A stretch of DNA of 64,000 nucleotides from Parabacteroides chongii (GCF_029581355.1 NZ_CP120849.1:4124501-4188500); one strand, 5' to 3'. Shown: positions 45,392 to 55,877, counted from the stretch's first letter. Notes: generated by a model not told the origin, from the letters alone. Translations and numbers: made by a program.

Positions 45392-46852
45392 TTACGTTTT
45401 TATTGTTTTGTGTTTGACCGAAGCCGCCCATAGTCCGAAGAATGTGATTGCTCCGTTCAGCATCAGCATTTCATAACCGAAGGCGTAGCCTGTATGTTGT
45501 TTCACCAGCTGATCCGTCGCAAAACAAATCAGCGGTGAGAAGATACATATATAAGGAACATATTTGTCGCGCGGATGTTTTTTAGTGAACAGGCCAAAGA
45601 CAAATAATCCCAGTAAAGGACCGTACGTATAGGAAGCGATCATATAGATGGCGTCGATTACGCTACGACTGTTTACCGCCTTAAAGATAAGGATAATCAG
45701 GGCAAATAAGACAGAAATAAGCAAATGGCTCATCAGGCGGGTACGCTTTGCCCGTGTCGCTTCTTCTTTTTCCACACCCAGGATATCGACGCAGAATGAA
45801 GTGGTCAGCGCTGTTAATGCCGAATCTGCACTGCTGAATGCCGCCGCTATGATACCGATCGTAAAGAAGATCAGGATGGAATGTCCCAATATACTGGAAG
45901 TACAGAACATCGGCAGGATATCGTCGTTTAATACCGGCAGTTCAATATGCTGTTGTGAGGCAAGGCTCAGCAACAATACGCCGAGAGCCAGAAACAGGAA
46001 GTTGACCGGTGTAAAGGCAAAGCCATAGGTATACATATTCTTTTGTGCATCTTTCAGACTTTTGCAGGAAAGGTTCTTTTGCATCATATCCTGATCGAGT
46101 CCGGTCATGACAATAGTGATAAAGATACCGCTGAAAAACTGTTTTACGAAATGTTGCGTACTATGCCAGTCGTCGAACTCAAAAATACGGAAATGCGGAC
46201 TCTCGGTCAGTGTCCGTACCATGCCACCCATATCGAGCTCCATGGCGTCTTTCACTTTCCATATAATAACGACCAGCATGGCAACCAGGCAAAGCGCCTG
46301 TAGCGTATCGGTCCAGATAATCGTCTTTATGCCGCTGCGATACGTATATAGCCATACCAGGAAAATGCTGATAATGACAGTTACCCAAAAAGGGATATTC
46401 CAGGTACTGAATACGTAATGCTGCAGGATCAGAACAACCAGGTAAAGCCGTGCCGCCGCCCCGACAATCTTCGAAAGCAGGAAGAAAGACGCTCCAGTCT
46501 TATAACTTCTCCGCCCGATACGGTCTCCGAGATACGAATAGATCGATGTCAGTTGAAGTTTATAATAAAGAGGCAACAGAACTTGGGCTATGAGTATGTA
46601 TCCGAAGAAAAAGCCGAAAACCGTCTGCATATACGTCATGTCTATGCTACGGACCATTCCCGGGACGGAGACGAAAGTCACGCCGGAAAGCGATGTCCCG
46701 ATCATTCCGATGGAAACGATATACCACGGCGATTTGCGGTTACCCAGAAAGAAGGCATCATTACTTGTACTTTTTCTACCCGTAATCCAGGCAATCAGCA
46801 ACAGTATGCCAAAATAAACGGCAATTATAGAAAGGATGATATAGCTGTTCAT
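45392..46852 (-). CDS. Sodium:solute symporter (SSS family)
   Basis: A 486-residue Na+-coupled symporter with about 13 membrane helices. Family blocks include [18 protein letters not shown] (an Na+-site-type helix), [21 protein letters not shown], and [19 protein letters not shown], which matches the SSS signature with the sodium-binding serines. It resembles sialic acid, proline or glucose-type carriers, but the substrate is not evident. The -7 box TATCTTTG on the minus strand (46919 to 46912) lies about 60 bp upstream. engB follows at once. Confidence 0.88.
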   Translation of the reverse strand: MNSYIILSIIAVYFGILLLIAWITGRKSTSNDAFFLGNRKSPWYIVSIGMIGTSLSGVTFVSVPGMVRSIDMTYMQTVFGFFFGYILIAQVLLPLYYKLQLTSIYSYLGDRIGRRSYKTGASFFLLSKIVGAAARLYLVVLILQHYVFSTWNIPFWVTVIISIFLVWLYTYRSGIKTIIWTDTLQALCLVAMLVVIIWKVKDAMELDMGGMVRTLTESPHFRIFEFDDWHSTQHFVKQFFSGIFITIVMTGLDQDMMQKNLSCKSLKDAQKNMYTYGFAFTPVNFLFLALGVLLLSLASQQHIELPVLNDDILPMFCTSSILGHSILIFFTIGIIAAAFSSADSALTALTTSFCVDILGVEKEEATRAKRTRLMSHLLISVLFALIILIFKAVNSRSVIDAIYMIASYTYGPLLGLFVFGLFTKKHPRDKYVPYICIFSPLICFATDQLVKQHTGYAFGYEMLMLNGAITFFGLWAASVKHKTIKT

Positions 46853-46911
46853 TAACCGGTATTTAATTAAGTAGAGCAGGGGCGTCTGATCCCTGGTCGA
46901 ACGTTCGGATA

Positions 46912-46919
46912 CAAAGATA
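46912..46919 (-). promoter_or_regulatory. -7 box of the symporter-engB transcript
   Basis: TATCTTTG on the minus strand, an exact -7 match about 60 bp before the symporter ATG. A CGAACGTTCG palindrome (46898-46907) falls in the leader just after it. No -33 TTTG was found. Confidence 0.45.
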
Positions 46920-47019
46920 ATAACATTTTATCGGCATTTTCCCCCGTTTTGTGGGGAAAATACCCTTATTAATCTATTTCCCTTGTTTAGTTGCAGAGTT
47001 ATTTATTCCTTTGTATCCA

Positions 47020-47124
47020 GTTAGAGCTCGTGAGAGTAAAGACAACCCGGCGACCTTTAGGTGCCGGGAAAGATAGGTAAACACAGAAAAAGGCCGCTAT
47101 CGTGAGATTAGCGACCTTTTTAGC
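47020..47124 (+). ncRNA. Candidate small structured RNA
   Basis: The 305-bp gap (46853-47157) has two strong hairpins in a row. The first is CCCGGC(G)ACC-TTTA-GGTGCCGGG (47046-47068). The second is AAAAAGG(C)CGCTA...TAGCG(A)CCTTTTT (47087-47121), a good terminator. A weak plus-strand promoter (TTG at 46983, TTCCTTTG at 47006-47013, 20-bp spacing) would start an RNA near 47020. The same terminator also works on the minus strand for the SpoIID gene, so the RNA is only a candidate. Confidence 0.35.
47087..47123 (-). terminator. Terminator after the SpoIID-like gene
   Basis: Minus-strand read: AAAAAGGTCGCTA pairs with TAGCGGCCTTTTT with one mismatch, ending in a U-run. It lies 35 bp after the SpoIID-like stop codon and is symmetrical enough to act on both strands. 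Confidence 0.75.
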
Positions 47125-47157
47125 TTTTAACAGGTTCATTCGAAATCCGGAAAGGAG

Positions 47158-48471
47158 CTAATATCTTTTTTCTATCGTCGCTCCCCGGAAATAATGAGCC
47201 AGTATTTCCGTATAAGAATATCCTTGTTCACCCATGACTGCCGCACCGATCTGGCAAAGTCCCACACCATGTCCCCAGCCTGCCCCTGTTAGTACGAAAC
47301 GCTGTGGAATGCTAGCATGCATATCCTCTTTGTCTACCACAAAAGCCGAACTGTACAGGTGAGTCTCCGACAAAGTCCGCCGTATTTCCAGTTCCTTGCC
47401 GATGGTATATATACGGCGTGTACCTACGATCCGTAACTTTTCGATGCGTCCGGAAGTCCCTCTTTCCAAAGGAATCAAGTCCAGTATCTCGCCGAAGTCG
47501 ATGCCGCTCTTTCGGTGGATCAGTTCGGCAAGTTCTTCCTGTGTATAGGTCACTTTCCAACGATAGAAGTTGGTTGTTTCCTGGTCGTAATTGTTCAGTA
47601 CCTGGCTCAATATCTTTTTATCCGTTGTGTTGCAAAATGCATCGGGCGTGTTGCGTATCCACATTTCAGCTTCGACCGGATCGGTCAGATCGGGAAAGGA
47701 AGTCTCGCGGCTGTCGCGCACGGCTGTCAGATAGGAGTGAGGAACAGGTTCCCAGCAATGTTCGAACTGCTCGGTCACACCTCCGCAACATTTAGAGAAG
47801 CGGGTATCGCAAATCGACTCGCCGTCGGTCAGTATTTCGCCGCGGGTTTCGTGGATCACCTCTTTCACTATCGGAGTGGAAGCACGGGTGATACCCTGGT
47901 AACGCTGGCAGTGATCGTCGGCACAGACATCGAACATATGATGGTCTTCACGATCGTACCAACGAACCAGTTGTTCGTGGTCGCGTTCACAACTCTTGTA
48001 TTTATCCGGAGCATTTCCCAGGCGGAACGTTTTTTCTATCTGCGCCAGCAGCCAGCTGCGGGAGATTACGGCATGAGCTTTCAACAACTCTTTCGAAGCT
48101 GTGGCACTCATTTCCGACGAGATCACGCTGGTAAGATATTCTTCCACGTCGATACTGTTGATCACAACGATCCCCTCATTTCCCGCAACCAGGTTAAGCG
48201 CCCCTTTGAAGCGCTGATCTTCCTGTCTTTGCCAGTGAAAATCAACTCCGATCGTGACGGCCTTCAGATCGAACGACGATTCGGGCGAAGCCGGTTCAAA
48301 GAACAGTTCCTTGTACAGCTTGCCGTTGTATACAATATTTCCGTTGACGAACAACGCCCGTTGTTCTCCCGTTAGAAAAGAGCTGCTCTCCGTATGGATA
48401 TATTCTCCGTTGAATACGAACGAGAGCGCCTTCTCCGTCATAATCCCAACATTAACTAGCGGTGCATCCAT
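47158..48471 (-). CDS. SpoIID/LytB-domain protein
   Basis: A 437-residue protein with a SpoIID/LytB domain, the fold of lytic transglycosylases acting on peptidoglycan strands bare of peptides. The characteristic blocks are NSIDVEEYLTSVISSEMSATA with SRSWLLAQ, and near the C-terminus GAGWGHGVGLCQIGAAVMGEQGY cut to its core GWGHGVGLCQ. A cysteine cluster (CDTRFSKCCGGVTEQFEHC, about 225-245) fits the family's metal site. No signal peptide is seen although the substrate is outside the membrane. The organism does not sporulate, so a cell-wall remodelling role is more likely. It lies 8 bp after the OPT transporter gene. Confidence 0.88.
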   Translation of the reverse strand: MDAPLVNVGIMTEKALSFVFNGEYIHTESSSFLTGEQRALFVNGNIVYNGKLYKELFFEPASPESSFDLKAVTIGVDFHWQRQEDQRFKGALNLVAGNEGIVVINSIDVEEYLTSVISSEMSATASKELLKAHAVISRSWLLAQIEKTFRLGNAPDKYKSCERDHEQLVRWYDREDHHMFDVCADDHCQRYQGITRASTPIVKEVIHETRGEILTDGESICDTRFSKCCGGVTEQFEHCWEPVPHSYLTAVRDSRETSFPDLTDPVEAEMWIRNTPDAFCNTTDKKILSQVLNNYDQETTNFYRWKVTYTQEELAELIHRKSGIDFGEILDLIPLERGTSGRIEKLRIVGTRRIYTIGKELEIRRTLSETHLYSSAFVVDKEDMHASIPQRFVLTGAGWGHGVGLCQIGAAVMGEQGYSYTEILAHYFRGATIEKRY

Positions 48472-48479
48472 TATTTATA

Positions 48480-50477
48480 TTATTCTTTTTTCGCTTTCAT
48501 AGAGCTTATCGCCAGGTAAGCCATCAATGCAATATACATAAGAACAGCCAGAGGTTCGGCAAAGTTCCCTTCCAGCCATTTTTCATTCACCAGGTTGATG
48601 CCCCCGAAACGCAGTGCTGCGCTGATAACACCCATCAAGGCTCCGCCGGCAATGAATCCGGAAGCAAGCAATGTCCCTTTTTCAAGACGAGCGGTGTTCA
48701 ATGCTTTGTCCTTACTCCGGCTTCCTACATACCAGCTGATAGCTCCGCCGATCAGCAACGGTGTATTCAGTTCCATCGGAATGAACATACCCAATGCGAA
48801 GGCGAGTGCCGGGATCTTGCAGAAATTCAGAATGATAGCCAATACAGCCCCGATGCCATACAATACCCAGGGAGCTCCCGAGCCACTCATCAACGGTTCG
48901 ATAACGGCTGCCATCGCATTTGCCTGAGGAGCTGCCAGCTGTCCGGTGGTAAACCCGTAAGTTTGGTTCAGGATCAGGATAACGCCGCCTACGGTAGCTG
49001 CAGAAACCAGCGTACCGAGGAATTTCCAGGTTTGCTGTTTAGCCGGTGTACTTCCCAGCCAGTAACCGATTTTCAGGTCGGTAATGAAACCTCCCGCCAT
49101 GGAAAGTGCCGTACATACCACACCTCCGATGATCAGTGCCGACACCATACCGGCTGTACCTTTTAGTCCGGCGGCAACCAGGATGATCGACGACAGGATC
49201 AATGTCATCAATGTCATTCCCGAAACCGGATTGGTTCCGACAATAGCGATCGCATTGGCGGCAACGGTCGTAAACAGGAAAGCGATAATCCCAACGATCA
49301 GCAGACCGATCAGCGCATAATACCAGTTATCCAGTACACCGAAATGGAAGAATAAATAGGTCACGATCAGCGTCGCGAAGATACCGATCGAAATGATCTT
49401 CATGGATAAATCTTTCTGGGTGCGTATGGTTTCCGTATCGGCTTCCGTATTTTTTCCTTTCAGTTCTTTGGCGGCAAGTCCTACGGCTCCCCGGATAATT
49501 CCCCAGGAATTGATAATACCGATCACACCGGCTGTGGCGATACCCCCGATACCGATATGACGGGCATAAGTCGTAAAGATTTGTTCGGCACTCATGCTTC
49601 CGACTGTAGCCGTGATCGCATCGTTACCTAATGTCAGTACGTCTGCACCGAAAAAGACAGACATCAACGGGATGATCACCAGCCAGACCAGGAATGAACC
49701 GGCACAGATGATCATGGAATATTTCAGTCCGATAATATAGCCGAGGCCCAATACGGCAGCTCCTGTGTTTACTTTCAATACGACCTTAGCCTTGTCTGCC
49801 AGCATTTCACCGGCGCTGACGATCCGTGTGCTTATCGTTTCGCTCCACCATCCGAATGTGGCGATGATAAAATCATATAAACCTCCGATCAGTCCTGCCA
49901 TGATAAGCGGCTTTGCCTGGTTTCCGCCTTTTTCACCGGAAACGAGTACCTGTGTGGTTGCTGTCGCTTCCGGGAACGGATATTTACCGTGCATGTCCGA
50001 AACGAAATATTTCCGGAAAGGAATCAGCAACAGGATACCGAGGATACCGCCCAACAACGAGCTCATGAATACTTCAAAAAAGTTGATGGTGATTTCCGGA
50101 TATTTATCCTGTAGGATGTATAAGGCGGGAAGAGTAAAAATAGCTCCGGCTACGATCACGCCGCTACAAGCTCCGATAGACTGGATAATTACATTTTCCC
50201 CTAATGCATTCTTTCTTTTGAAACCGCTCGACAGTCCGACGGCAATGATGGCGATCGGTATGGCGGCTTCGAATACCTGTCCGACTTTCAACCCCAGATA
50301 AGCAGCTGCCGCACTGAATATCACAGCCATCACAAGTCCCCAGAATACAGACCAGGGTGTCACTTCTTTGTACTGTTTATTGGGTGACATGATAGGGTTA
50401 TATACTTCTCCTTCTTTGAGTTCTCTATAGGCATTTTCCGGTAGCCCGCTTACCTTTTCTTCATCTTCCTTTTTCAC
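48480..50477 (-). CDS. Oligopeptide transporter, OPT family
   Basis: A 665-residue OPT-family membrane protein with about 15-16 helices, expected to import small peptides or metal-peptide complexes by proton coupling. Family blocks are AAAYLGLKVGQVFEAAIPIAI near the N-terminus, HGKYPFPEATATTQVLVSGE, and AFALGMFIPMELNTPLLIGGAISW in the C-terminal part. It is the upstream gene of the SpoIID-like gene, which raises the possibility of muropeptide salvage; this link is inference. Confidence 0.9.
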   Translation of the reverse strand: MKKEDEEKVSGLPENAYRELKEGEVYNPIMSPNKQYKEVTPWSVFWGLVMAVIFSAAAAYLGLKVGQVFEAAIPIAIIAVGLSSGFKRKNALGENVIIQSIGACSGVIVAGAIFTLPALYILQDKYPEITINFFEVFMSSLLGGILGILLLIPFRKYFVSDMHGKYPFPEATATTQVLVSGEKGGNQAKPLIMAGLIGGLYDFIIATFGWWSETISTRIVSAGEMLADKAKVVLKVNTGAAVLGLGYIIGLKYSMIICAGSFLVWLVIIPLMSVFFGADVLTLGNDAITATVGSMSAEQIFTTYARHIGIGGIATAGVIGIINSWGIIRGAVGLAAKELKGKNTEADTETIRTQKDLSMKIISIGIFATLIVTYLFFHFGVLDNWYYALIGLLIVGIIAFLFTTVAANAIAIVGTNPVSGMTLMTLILSSIILVAAGLKGTAGMVSALIIGGVVCTALSMAGGFITDLKIGYWLGSTPAKQQTWKFLGTLVSAATVGGVILILNQTYGFTTGQLAAPQANAMAAVIEPLMSGSGAPWVLYGIGAVLAIILNFCKIPALAFALGMFIPMELNTPLLIGGAISWYVGSRSKDKALNTARLEKGTLLASGFIAGGALMGVISAALRFGGINLVNEKWLEGNFAEPLAVLMYIALMAYLAISSMKAKKE

Positions 50478-50644
50478 TGTGAGTATTATTTTTAGTTAGA
50501 TTTAATCCGTTACTTACAAGATTACAAAGCTAGGTTATTTCTTTTAATGCACAAAAGAAATTTACTTCTGATAAATTTCTTTCGTTGCGATAGGGGTTTT
50601 GAATTTATTCGTGTCTTATCGATATAATCATAAAATAAAAGAGA

Positions 50645-51745
50645 ATGAAAAAATTAGTACTTTGTATTTGTTTATTACCAGTTATTAGTTTTGCCCAGCA
50701 AACATCGGGGCATTTTTTGAAAGTATTTAACCGGACAACACAAACCGTTTCATCGTTAAGGATGTCGAATACAGCCTTGGATTCGACATATACTTATCAG
50801 GGGAGTGATAATAAGTTGACGGATATCGCCTATTATACTTATGATGAATCCGGTAGAAAAATAAAAATGGAAACGAAGTCTGCTTATAGTTCTGATGGTG
50901 ACCTGAGCCTTTCCTCGAAAACAGAATATATTTATCCTGAAAACATTGGAAATACTTCTTATGAAACGGAAGAAAGAGTCTATTCCTATAAAGACGGGGA
51001 GTGGATGCCGGTTTATAAAACTTTCAATACTTATAATGCTTCTGCTACCCAAACGGCAATGAGAAGCTACCGGAATGAAAATGGTGAATGGGTAAAAGAC
51101 TGGATTTGGGCGACTGTTGAGTCTGACGATAAAGGAAATCCTCTGGTTGTGATGGATACTACTTTTCATGCGGATGGAAGTCTTGAAATTTACAAAATGG
51201 ATGCGGTTTATAGTGATGGCGGTCTTGTTTTAGGCGGAACTAATTATGATTGGAGTGAAGAATTGAAGGATTGGATCCCTTCACAAAAGGCACAACTAAC
51301 CTATGACGATCAGGGCAATGTAATCAGTCAATATACTGAATTTATGGAAGATGGTGAGTGGATCTTTGGTTTTGAATATACGTATCAATATGATGAGCAT
51401 CGGAATATGATACGTGAAACGGATAAGGAAAACGATGGCTTTACTTTCTATATTCGGTTCCAAAACTTCTATTCCGACAATACGATTACGCATAATGAAA
51501 CTATACGAGTTGATCGTGATTATAAGATCGCAGTGAATTCTTCTTCCCGCACCCTGGAATTTGATTTAGGAGATATTGAGGAAGGAAAGGTAAGTGTTAT
51601 AAATGCATCCGGTGCTATTGTCCGTCGGGCAACAGTTCGTAACAGTCAGCATAGCATTCCGCTAAACACTCTTGCTTCCGGTTTTTACATAATTCATATT
51701 TATACCTCTCAGGGAGAACAGTCCCGCCGGGTAATTATTCGATAA
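50645..51745 (+). CDS. Secreted protein with a T9SS type A sorting tail
   Basis: A 366-residue secreted protein with a signal peptide (MKKLVLCICLLPVISFAQQ). The body (about 40-290) has repeating units with tyrosines and YDESGRK-type turns, such as YTYQYDEHRNMIRET, like RHS-related or DUF3836-type repeats; I cannot name it firmly. The C-terminal 70 residues fit a type IX secretion sorting domain: VSVINASGAIVRRATV, then LASGFYIIHIYTSQGEQSRRVII. It would be carried to the cell surface by the Por/T9SS machine, whose genes are not in this window. Confidence 0.78.
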   Translation: MKKLVLCICLLPVISFAQQTSGHFLKVFNRTTQTVSSLRMSNTALDSTYTYQGSDNKLTDIAYYTYDESGRKIKMETKSAYSSDGDLSLSSKTEYIYPENIGNTSYETEERVYSYKDGEWMPVYKTFNTYNASATQTAMRSYRNENGEWVKDWIWATVESDDKGNPLVVMDTTFHADGSLEIYKMDAVYSDGGLVLGGTNYDWSEELKDWIPSQKAQLTYDDQGNVISQYTEFMEDGEWIFGFEYTYQYDEHRNMIRETDKENDGFTFYIRFQNFYSDNTITHNETIRVDRDYKIAVNSSSRTLEFDLGDIEEGKVSVINASGAIVRRATVRNSQHSIPLNTLASGFYIIHIYTSQGEQSRRVIIR

Positions 51746-51785
51746 TATAGAATTCTATCTACAGAGGATAATGGAAGATTTGTAC

Positions 51786-51819
51786 CATAATATATGAGAA
51801 CTGATTCTTATATATTATG
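51786..51819. terminator. AT-rich hairpin between convergent genes
   Basis: CATAATATAT(G)AGAA and TTCT(T)ATATATTATG (51786-51819) form a near-perfect hairpin with a 4-nt loop between the T9SS-tailed gene and the HdeD-like gene. It has no long U-run, so termination is possible but not certain. Confidence 0.5.
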
Positions 51820-51880
51820 ATACTATCTTCTTGTAATATATGATACTGATCGCTTCTCTGCAGAAGTTTTCAGTTCTTTC

Positions 51881-52453
51881 TTATTCTTTTTCCTGTTTTT
51901 TATGCAGGCTTCTCAGTTCGAAAGAGAGCATTACGCGGAAGATACCGATGATAAGCAGTGCATAAGCGATCATGTAAACAAGCGTGAAGACGCCTAAGCC
52001 CGGTTGCCATATGATGGCGATGCTACAGATAATAGCCAGGATTCCGAATGCCATATACCAACCCCAGTTTCCGGTTCCGAACCGTTTCAGGTCCATGGCG
52101 TAACCGGTGGAAGAGAAACCTCTGAACATCAGCCAGAATGCTAGAATAAACGGCAGGACAGTCATGCTCAACCCCGGACTTGCCATCAGGTAAATACCCA
52201 GTATCAGGTCGATAATACCGCCCGCCAGATACCAGCCCCAACTGGAAATATGCTTCCGGTTGGATACGGCAAAAAGGATTTCAAGCGTACCGCTTACGAA
52301 CATAGCGACGCTGAACAGGATGCTTAAAGCGACATAACTTGCCATTGGTGTAAACATCAGGCATATGGCAATCAGGATATATAATAATCCCAGTAAAAGT
52401 GAAACCCACCAGTTTTTTACGGCGGAACTAATTCTTTCGTCAAATGTATTCAT
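51881..52453 (-). CDS. HdeD-family (DUF308) membrane protein
   Basis: A 190-residue membrane protein with six predicted helices, in the HdeD family known in E. coli for acid resistance at high cell density. Typical features are NWWVSLLLGLLYILIAICL at the N-terminus, a middle GWYLAGGIIDLILGIYLMASPG and repeated GW-Y-L/M-A blocks. The C-terminus is basic (RSLHKKQEKE), so it probably faces the cytoplasm. A role in acid or envelope stress is inferred from the family. Confidence 0.85.
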   Translation of the reverse strand: MNTFDERISSAVKNWWVSLLLGLLYILIAICLMFTPMASYVALSILFSVAMFVSGTLEILFAVSNRKHISSWGWYLAGGIIDLILGIYLMASPGLSMTVLPFILAFWLMFRGFSSTGYAMDLKRFGTGNWGWYMAFGILAIICSIAIIWQPGLGVFTLVYMIAYALLIIGIFRVMLSFELRSLHKKQEKE

Positions 52454-52709
52454 ATCAAGTTATTATTAAAATTATTTCTACTGTAACAAGAGGGTAGAAT
52501 GAAAGGTTGCAATGATGCATGCAAATATGACTTCTTTTATCTTTCATCATCTTTCAAAAAACTTATTTTATATACATTATAAACGGTTATACAGCAGAAT
52601 GCCTTATTCCCTTTAAACACATCGGAAAGAGGTCTTTTGCGGATAAGGACAAATCGAATATTTTATATACATTTGTACCCTATATTTAATAATTTAAAAG
52701 TCTGAACCT

Positions 52710-53585
52710 ATGAAAGGAATAGTACTGGCCGGAGGCTCCGGTACCCGTTTGTACCCGATTACGAAAGGTGTGTCGAAGCAATTATTGCCAATTTATGATA
52801 AACCGATGATCTATTATCCGATCTCTGTCCTGATGCTTGCCGGGATACGGGAGATACTGATCATTTCCACCCCGCAGGATTTACCGGGATTCCGACGGCT
52901 GCTGGGAGATGGTTCGGATTACGGCGTGCATTTCGAATATGCCGAACAACCTTCGCCTGACGGACTGGCACAAGCTTTTATCATAGGGGATAAATTCATT
53001 GGAAATGACTCTGTTTGCCTGGTGTTGGGCGACAATATCTTTTACGGACAGAGCTTTACGGCTATGTTAAAAGAGGCCGTTAACAATGTGGAGAACGAAC
53101 AAAAAGCGACTGTGTTCGGTTACTACGTCAACGATCCGGAACGCTATGGTGTCGCCGAATTTGATACTGACGGAAATGTGCTGAGTATTGAAGAAAAACC
53201 TCAGTCTCCCAAGTCGAATTATGCTGTTGTCGGACTCTATTTTTATCCGAATAAAGTAGTCGGAGTGGCGAAACAGATTCAGCCGTCGGCTCGCGGAGAA
53301 CTGGAGATCACGACAGTGAATCAGGAATTTCTGAAAGACGGCGAACTGAAAGTACAGTTGTTGGGACGCGGTTTTGCATGGCTCGATACCGGCACGCACG
53401 ATTCTCTGTCGGAAGCCTCCACTTTCGTGGAAGTGATCGAGAAACGCCAGGGGTTGAAGGTGGCCTGCCTGGAAGAAATTGCTTACCGGAGAGGTTGGAT
53501 CGATGATGTGAAGCTGAAAGAAGCAGCAACTCCAATGGTTAAAAACCAGTACGGTCAATATTTATTGAAATTGATAAAGGAATGA
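52710..53585 (+). CDS. rfbA: Glucose-1-phosphate thymidylyltransferase
   Basis: A 291-residue nucleotidyltransferase that makes dTDP-glucose from dTTP and glucose-1-phosphate, the first step to dTDP-L-rhamnose and related sugars. Family blocks: [23 protein letters not shown] cut to [33 protein letters not shown] and EIVNRGFAW-like [16 protein letters not shown]. Length is normal. The usual partners rfbB, rfbC and rfbD are not adjacent; it overlaps fcl by 4 nt instead. A TACATTTG -7 box lies at 52668-52675. Confidence 0.94.
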   Translation: MKGIVLAGGSGTRLYPITKGVSKQLLPIYDKPMIYYPISVLMLAGIREILIISTPQDLPGFRRLLGDGSDYGVHFEYAEQPSPDGLAQAFIIGDKFIGNDSVCLVLGDNIFYGQSFTAMLKEAVNNVENEQKATVFGYYVNDPERYGVAEFDTDGNVLSIEEKPQSPKSNYAVVGLYFYPNKVVGVAKQIQPSARGELEITTVNQEFLKDGELKVQLLGRGFAWLDTGTHDSLSEASTFVEVIEKRQGLKVACLEEIAYRRGWIDDVKLKEAATPMVKNQYGQYLLKLIKE

Positions 53586-54655
53586 ATAAAGACAGTAAAA
53601 TATTTGTAGCGGGACATCGGGGGCTGGTCGGTTCGGCCATCCTGAAGAACCTGAAACAGAAAGGGTATACAAACTTTATTTTGCGCACCCATGCTGAACT
53701 GGACCTGACAGACCAACGTGCGGTGAATGACTTCTTTGCCACCGAGAAGCCGGAATATGTCTTCCTGTCGGCAGCCCATGTAGGAGGTATCATGGCGAAC
53801 AGCCTGTATCGTGCAGATTTTATTTATATCAATCTGATGATACAGAATAATGTGATCCATGCTTCTTATATGAATAATGTAAAGAAGTTGTTGTTTTTGG
53901 GAAGTACCTGTATCTATCCGCGTGAAGCCCCGCAGCCGATGCCGGAAGATTGTTTGCTGACATCTCCGCTGGAATATACCAACGAACCGTATGCGATCGC
54001 AAAAATTGCCGGTATAAAGATGTGCGAAAGTTATAACCTGCAATATGGAACGAACTATATAGCCGTGATGCCGACCAACCTCTATGGTCCGAATGATAAC
54101 TTTAATCTTGAAACTTCGCATGTACTTCCTGCCATGATTCGTAAAATCCATCTCGCCAAATGTCTTCATTCGGGTGATTGGGAGGCTTTGCGTAAGGATT
54201 TAAATACCCGTCCGGTAGAAGGAATATCGGGGAATGCCCCGGAGAAAGAGATCCTGACAATTCTGGAAAAATACGGTATTTACCCCGGAAAAGTGCAGCT
54301 ATGGGGTACGGGAAAACCTCTTCGCGAATTTTTATGGAGTGAAGAAATGGCGGATGCATCTGTCTATGTCATGGAGCATATCGATTTCTCCGATGTACGT
54401 CCGGAAGGAAACGAAGTGCGTAATACCCATATTAATATAGGTACGGGAAAGGAATTATCCATCCGGGAAGTAGCCATGTTGATACAGGATACGGTCGGCT
54501 TCAAAGGTGAACTTGCTTTTGATGCATCCAAACCCGACGGGACGTTGCGGAAGCTTACGGATGTAAGCAAGTTGCATGCATTGGGCTGGCATCATCAGAT
54601 CGAAATAAATGAAGGCGTAGAGCTTTTATATAATTGGTATTTAAACAAACAATAA
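53582..54655 (+). CDS. fcl: GDP-L-fucose synthase
   Basis: A 357-residue short-chain dehydrogenase/reductase that turns GDP-4-keto-6-deoxymannose into GDP-L-fucose. The NADP site is GHRGLVGSA, the catalytic serine region is [18 protein letters not shown] and the Tyr-Lys pair is in [15 protein letters not shown] overlap with rfbA implies coupled translation. It is followed by gmd, which supplies its substrate. The protein is about 35-40 residues longer than the E. coli enzyme because of an insert near residues 195-220, which many Bacteroidales copies also carry. Confidence 0.93.
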   Translation: MNKDSKIFVAGHRGLVGSAILKNLKQKGYTNFILRTHAELDLTDQRAVNDFFATEKPEYVFLSAAHVGGIMANSLYRADFIYINLMIQNNVIHASYMNNVKKLLFLGSTCIYPREAPQPMPEDCLLTSPLEYTNEPYAIAKIAGIKMCESYNLQYGTNYIAVMPTNLYGPNDNFNLETSHVLPAMIRKIHLAKCLHSGDWEALRKDLNTRPVEGISGNAPEKEILTILEKYGIYPGKVQLWGTGKPLREFLWSEEMADASVYVMEHIDFSDVRPEGNEVRNTHINIGTGKELSIREVAMLIQDTVGFKGELAFDASKPDGTLRKLTDVSKLHALGWHHQIEINEGVELLYNWYLNKQ

Positions 54656-54670
54656 TAAACATCGTATTTA

Positions 54671-55822
54671 ATGAGTAAAGTTGCTTTAATAACGGGTATA
54701 ACAGGGCAGGATGGCGCTTATCTGGCAGAATATCTTGTGAAAAAAGGATATACGGTACATGGTATCAAGCGTCGTTCATCCATGTTCAATACGGATCGTA
54801 TCGATCACTTGTATCAGGATCCACATGTCGAGAACCGGAATCTGATCCTTCATTACGGTGATCTGACCGACAGTTTGAATCTGACCCGTATTATTGGCGA
54901 AGTACAGCCGGATGAAATATACAACCTGGCTGCCATGAGCCATGTGAAAGTAAGTTTCGATACGCCGGAATATACAGCTAATGCCGATGGGTTAGGCGTT
55001 CTGCGTATTCTGGAAGCTGTCCGCCTTTTGAATCTGATTCCTAAAACCCGTATTTACCAGGCTTCCACTTCAGAGTTATACGGGCTGGTTCAGGAAGTTC
55101 CTCAGAAAGAAACAACACCTTTTTACCCCAGAAGTCCGTATGCCGTAGCCAAACTATATGGTTACTGGATTACGGTCAACTACCGCGAGGCCTATAAGAT
55201 GCATGCCTCGAACGGTATTTTATTCAACCATGAATCACCTCTTCGCGGAGAAACTTTTGTGACTCGTAAAGTAACCCGGGCTGTGTCGCGTATCGCTTTG
55301 GGAATGCAGGACAAAGTTTATATGGGTAATTTATCTTCCAAACGCGACTGGGGACATGCTAAAGATTATGTACGCGCGATGCATGCCATTCTTCAGCAGG
55401 ATGAACCTTCTGATTATGTAATAGCTACTGGAATTACGACGACTATTCGTGATTTTATCCTGAAAGCATTTAAAGAAATAGGCGTTGAAATTATTTTCAA
55501 AGGGGAAAATGTTAATGAGGTCGCAGTATTAAACTATATTGACGAAAAAATGTTTATAGAGAAAGTAGGTGAGGCTTATCTCGAACATTTTAAAGGACGG
55601 ATGGGTGAGGAAGTTGTTGGTATTGACCCTCAATACTTTCGTCCGACCGAGGTAGACCTGCTTATCGGGGATGCTACCAAGGCTCGTGCCCGCTTGGGAT
55701 GGGAGCCGAAATACACCCTTGATGCTCTGATTCAGGATATGATGCAAAATGATATTAAGCTGATGAAAAAAGAATCTTACCTGAAAGAAGGTGGATATAA
55801 AATTCTGAATTATTTTGAATAA
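54671..55822 (+). CDS. gmd: GDP-mannose 4,6-dehydratase
   Basis: A 383-residue dehydratase that makes GDP-4-keto-6-deoxy-D-mannose from GDP-mannose. The Rossmann glycine motif is [16 protein letters not shown] and VHGIKRRSS follows it. The active site has [15 protein letters not shown] and the YxxxK pair in [14 protein letters not shown]. It lies 15 bp after fcl, so the two make a GDP-fucose unit for surface glycans or glycoproteins, though fcl precedes gmd here. Confidence 0.95.
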   Translation: MSKVALITGITGQDGAYLAEYLVKKGYTVHGIKRRSSMFNTDRIDHLYQDPHVENRNLILHYGDLTDSLNLTRIIGEVQPDEIYNLAAMSHVKVSFDTPEYTANADGLGVLRILEAVRLLNLIPKTRIYQASTSELYGLVQEVPQKETTPFYPRSPYAVAKLYGYWITVNYREAYKMHASNGILFNHESPLRGETFVTRKVTRAVSRIALGMQDKVYMGNLSSKRDWGHAKDYVRAMHAILQQDEPSDYVIATGITTTIRDFILKAFKEIGVEIIFKGENVNEVAVLNYIDEKMFIEKVGEAYLEHFKGRMGEEVVGIDPQYFRPTEVDLLIGDATKARARLGWEPKYTLDALIQDMMQNDIKLMKKESYLKEGGYKILNYFE

Positions 55823-55846
55823 ATTAAGAACAAAATGTAGATTAAT

Positions 55847-55877
55847 TTTGTTTTAGTTAAAAAAAGAGTTAATTTTG
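55847..55877 (+). promoter_or_regulatory. Promoter of the OmpA-family gene
   Basis: TTTG at 55847-55850 and TAATTTTG at 55870-55877 are 19 bp apart, a full Bacteroidetes -33/-7 promoter. A second TATATTTG follows at 55881-55888. The leader to the ATG at 55923 is about 40 nt. Confidence 0.75.

Noticed and set aside
47515..48375. 286-codon plus-strand frame across the SpoIID gene
   Set aside because: It is opposite the SpoIID/LytB domain; no family signal.
48462..49166. 234-codon plus-strand frame across the OPT gene
   Set aside because: It is opposite the transporter helices; composition (Q, H, S and C rich) is typical of antisense translation.
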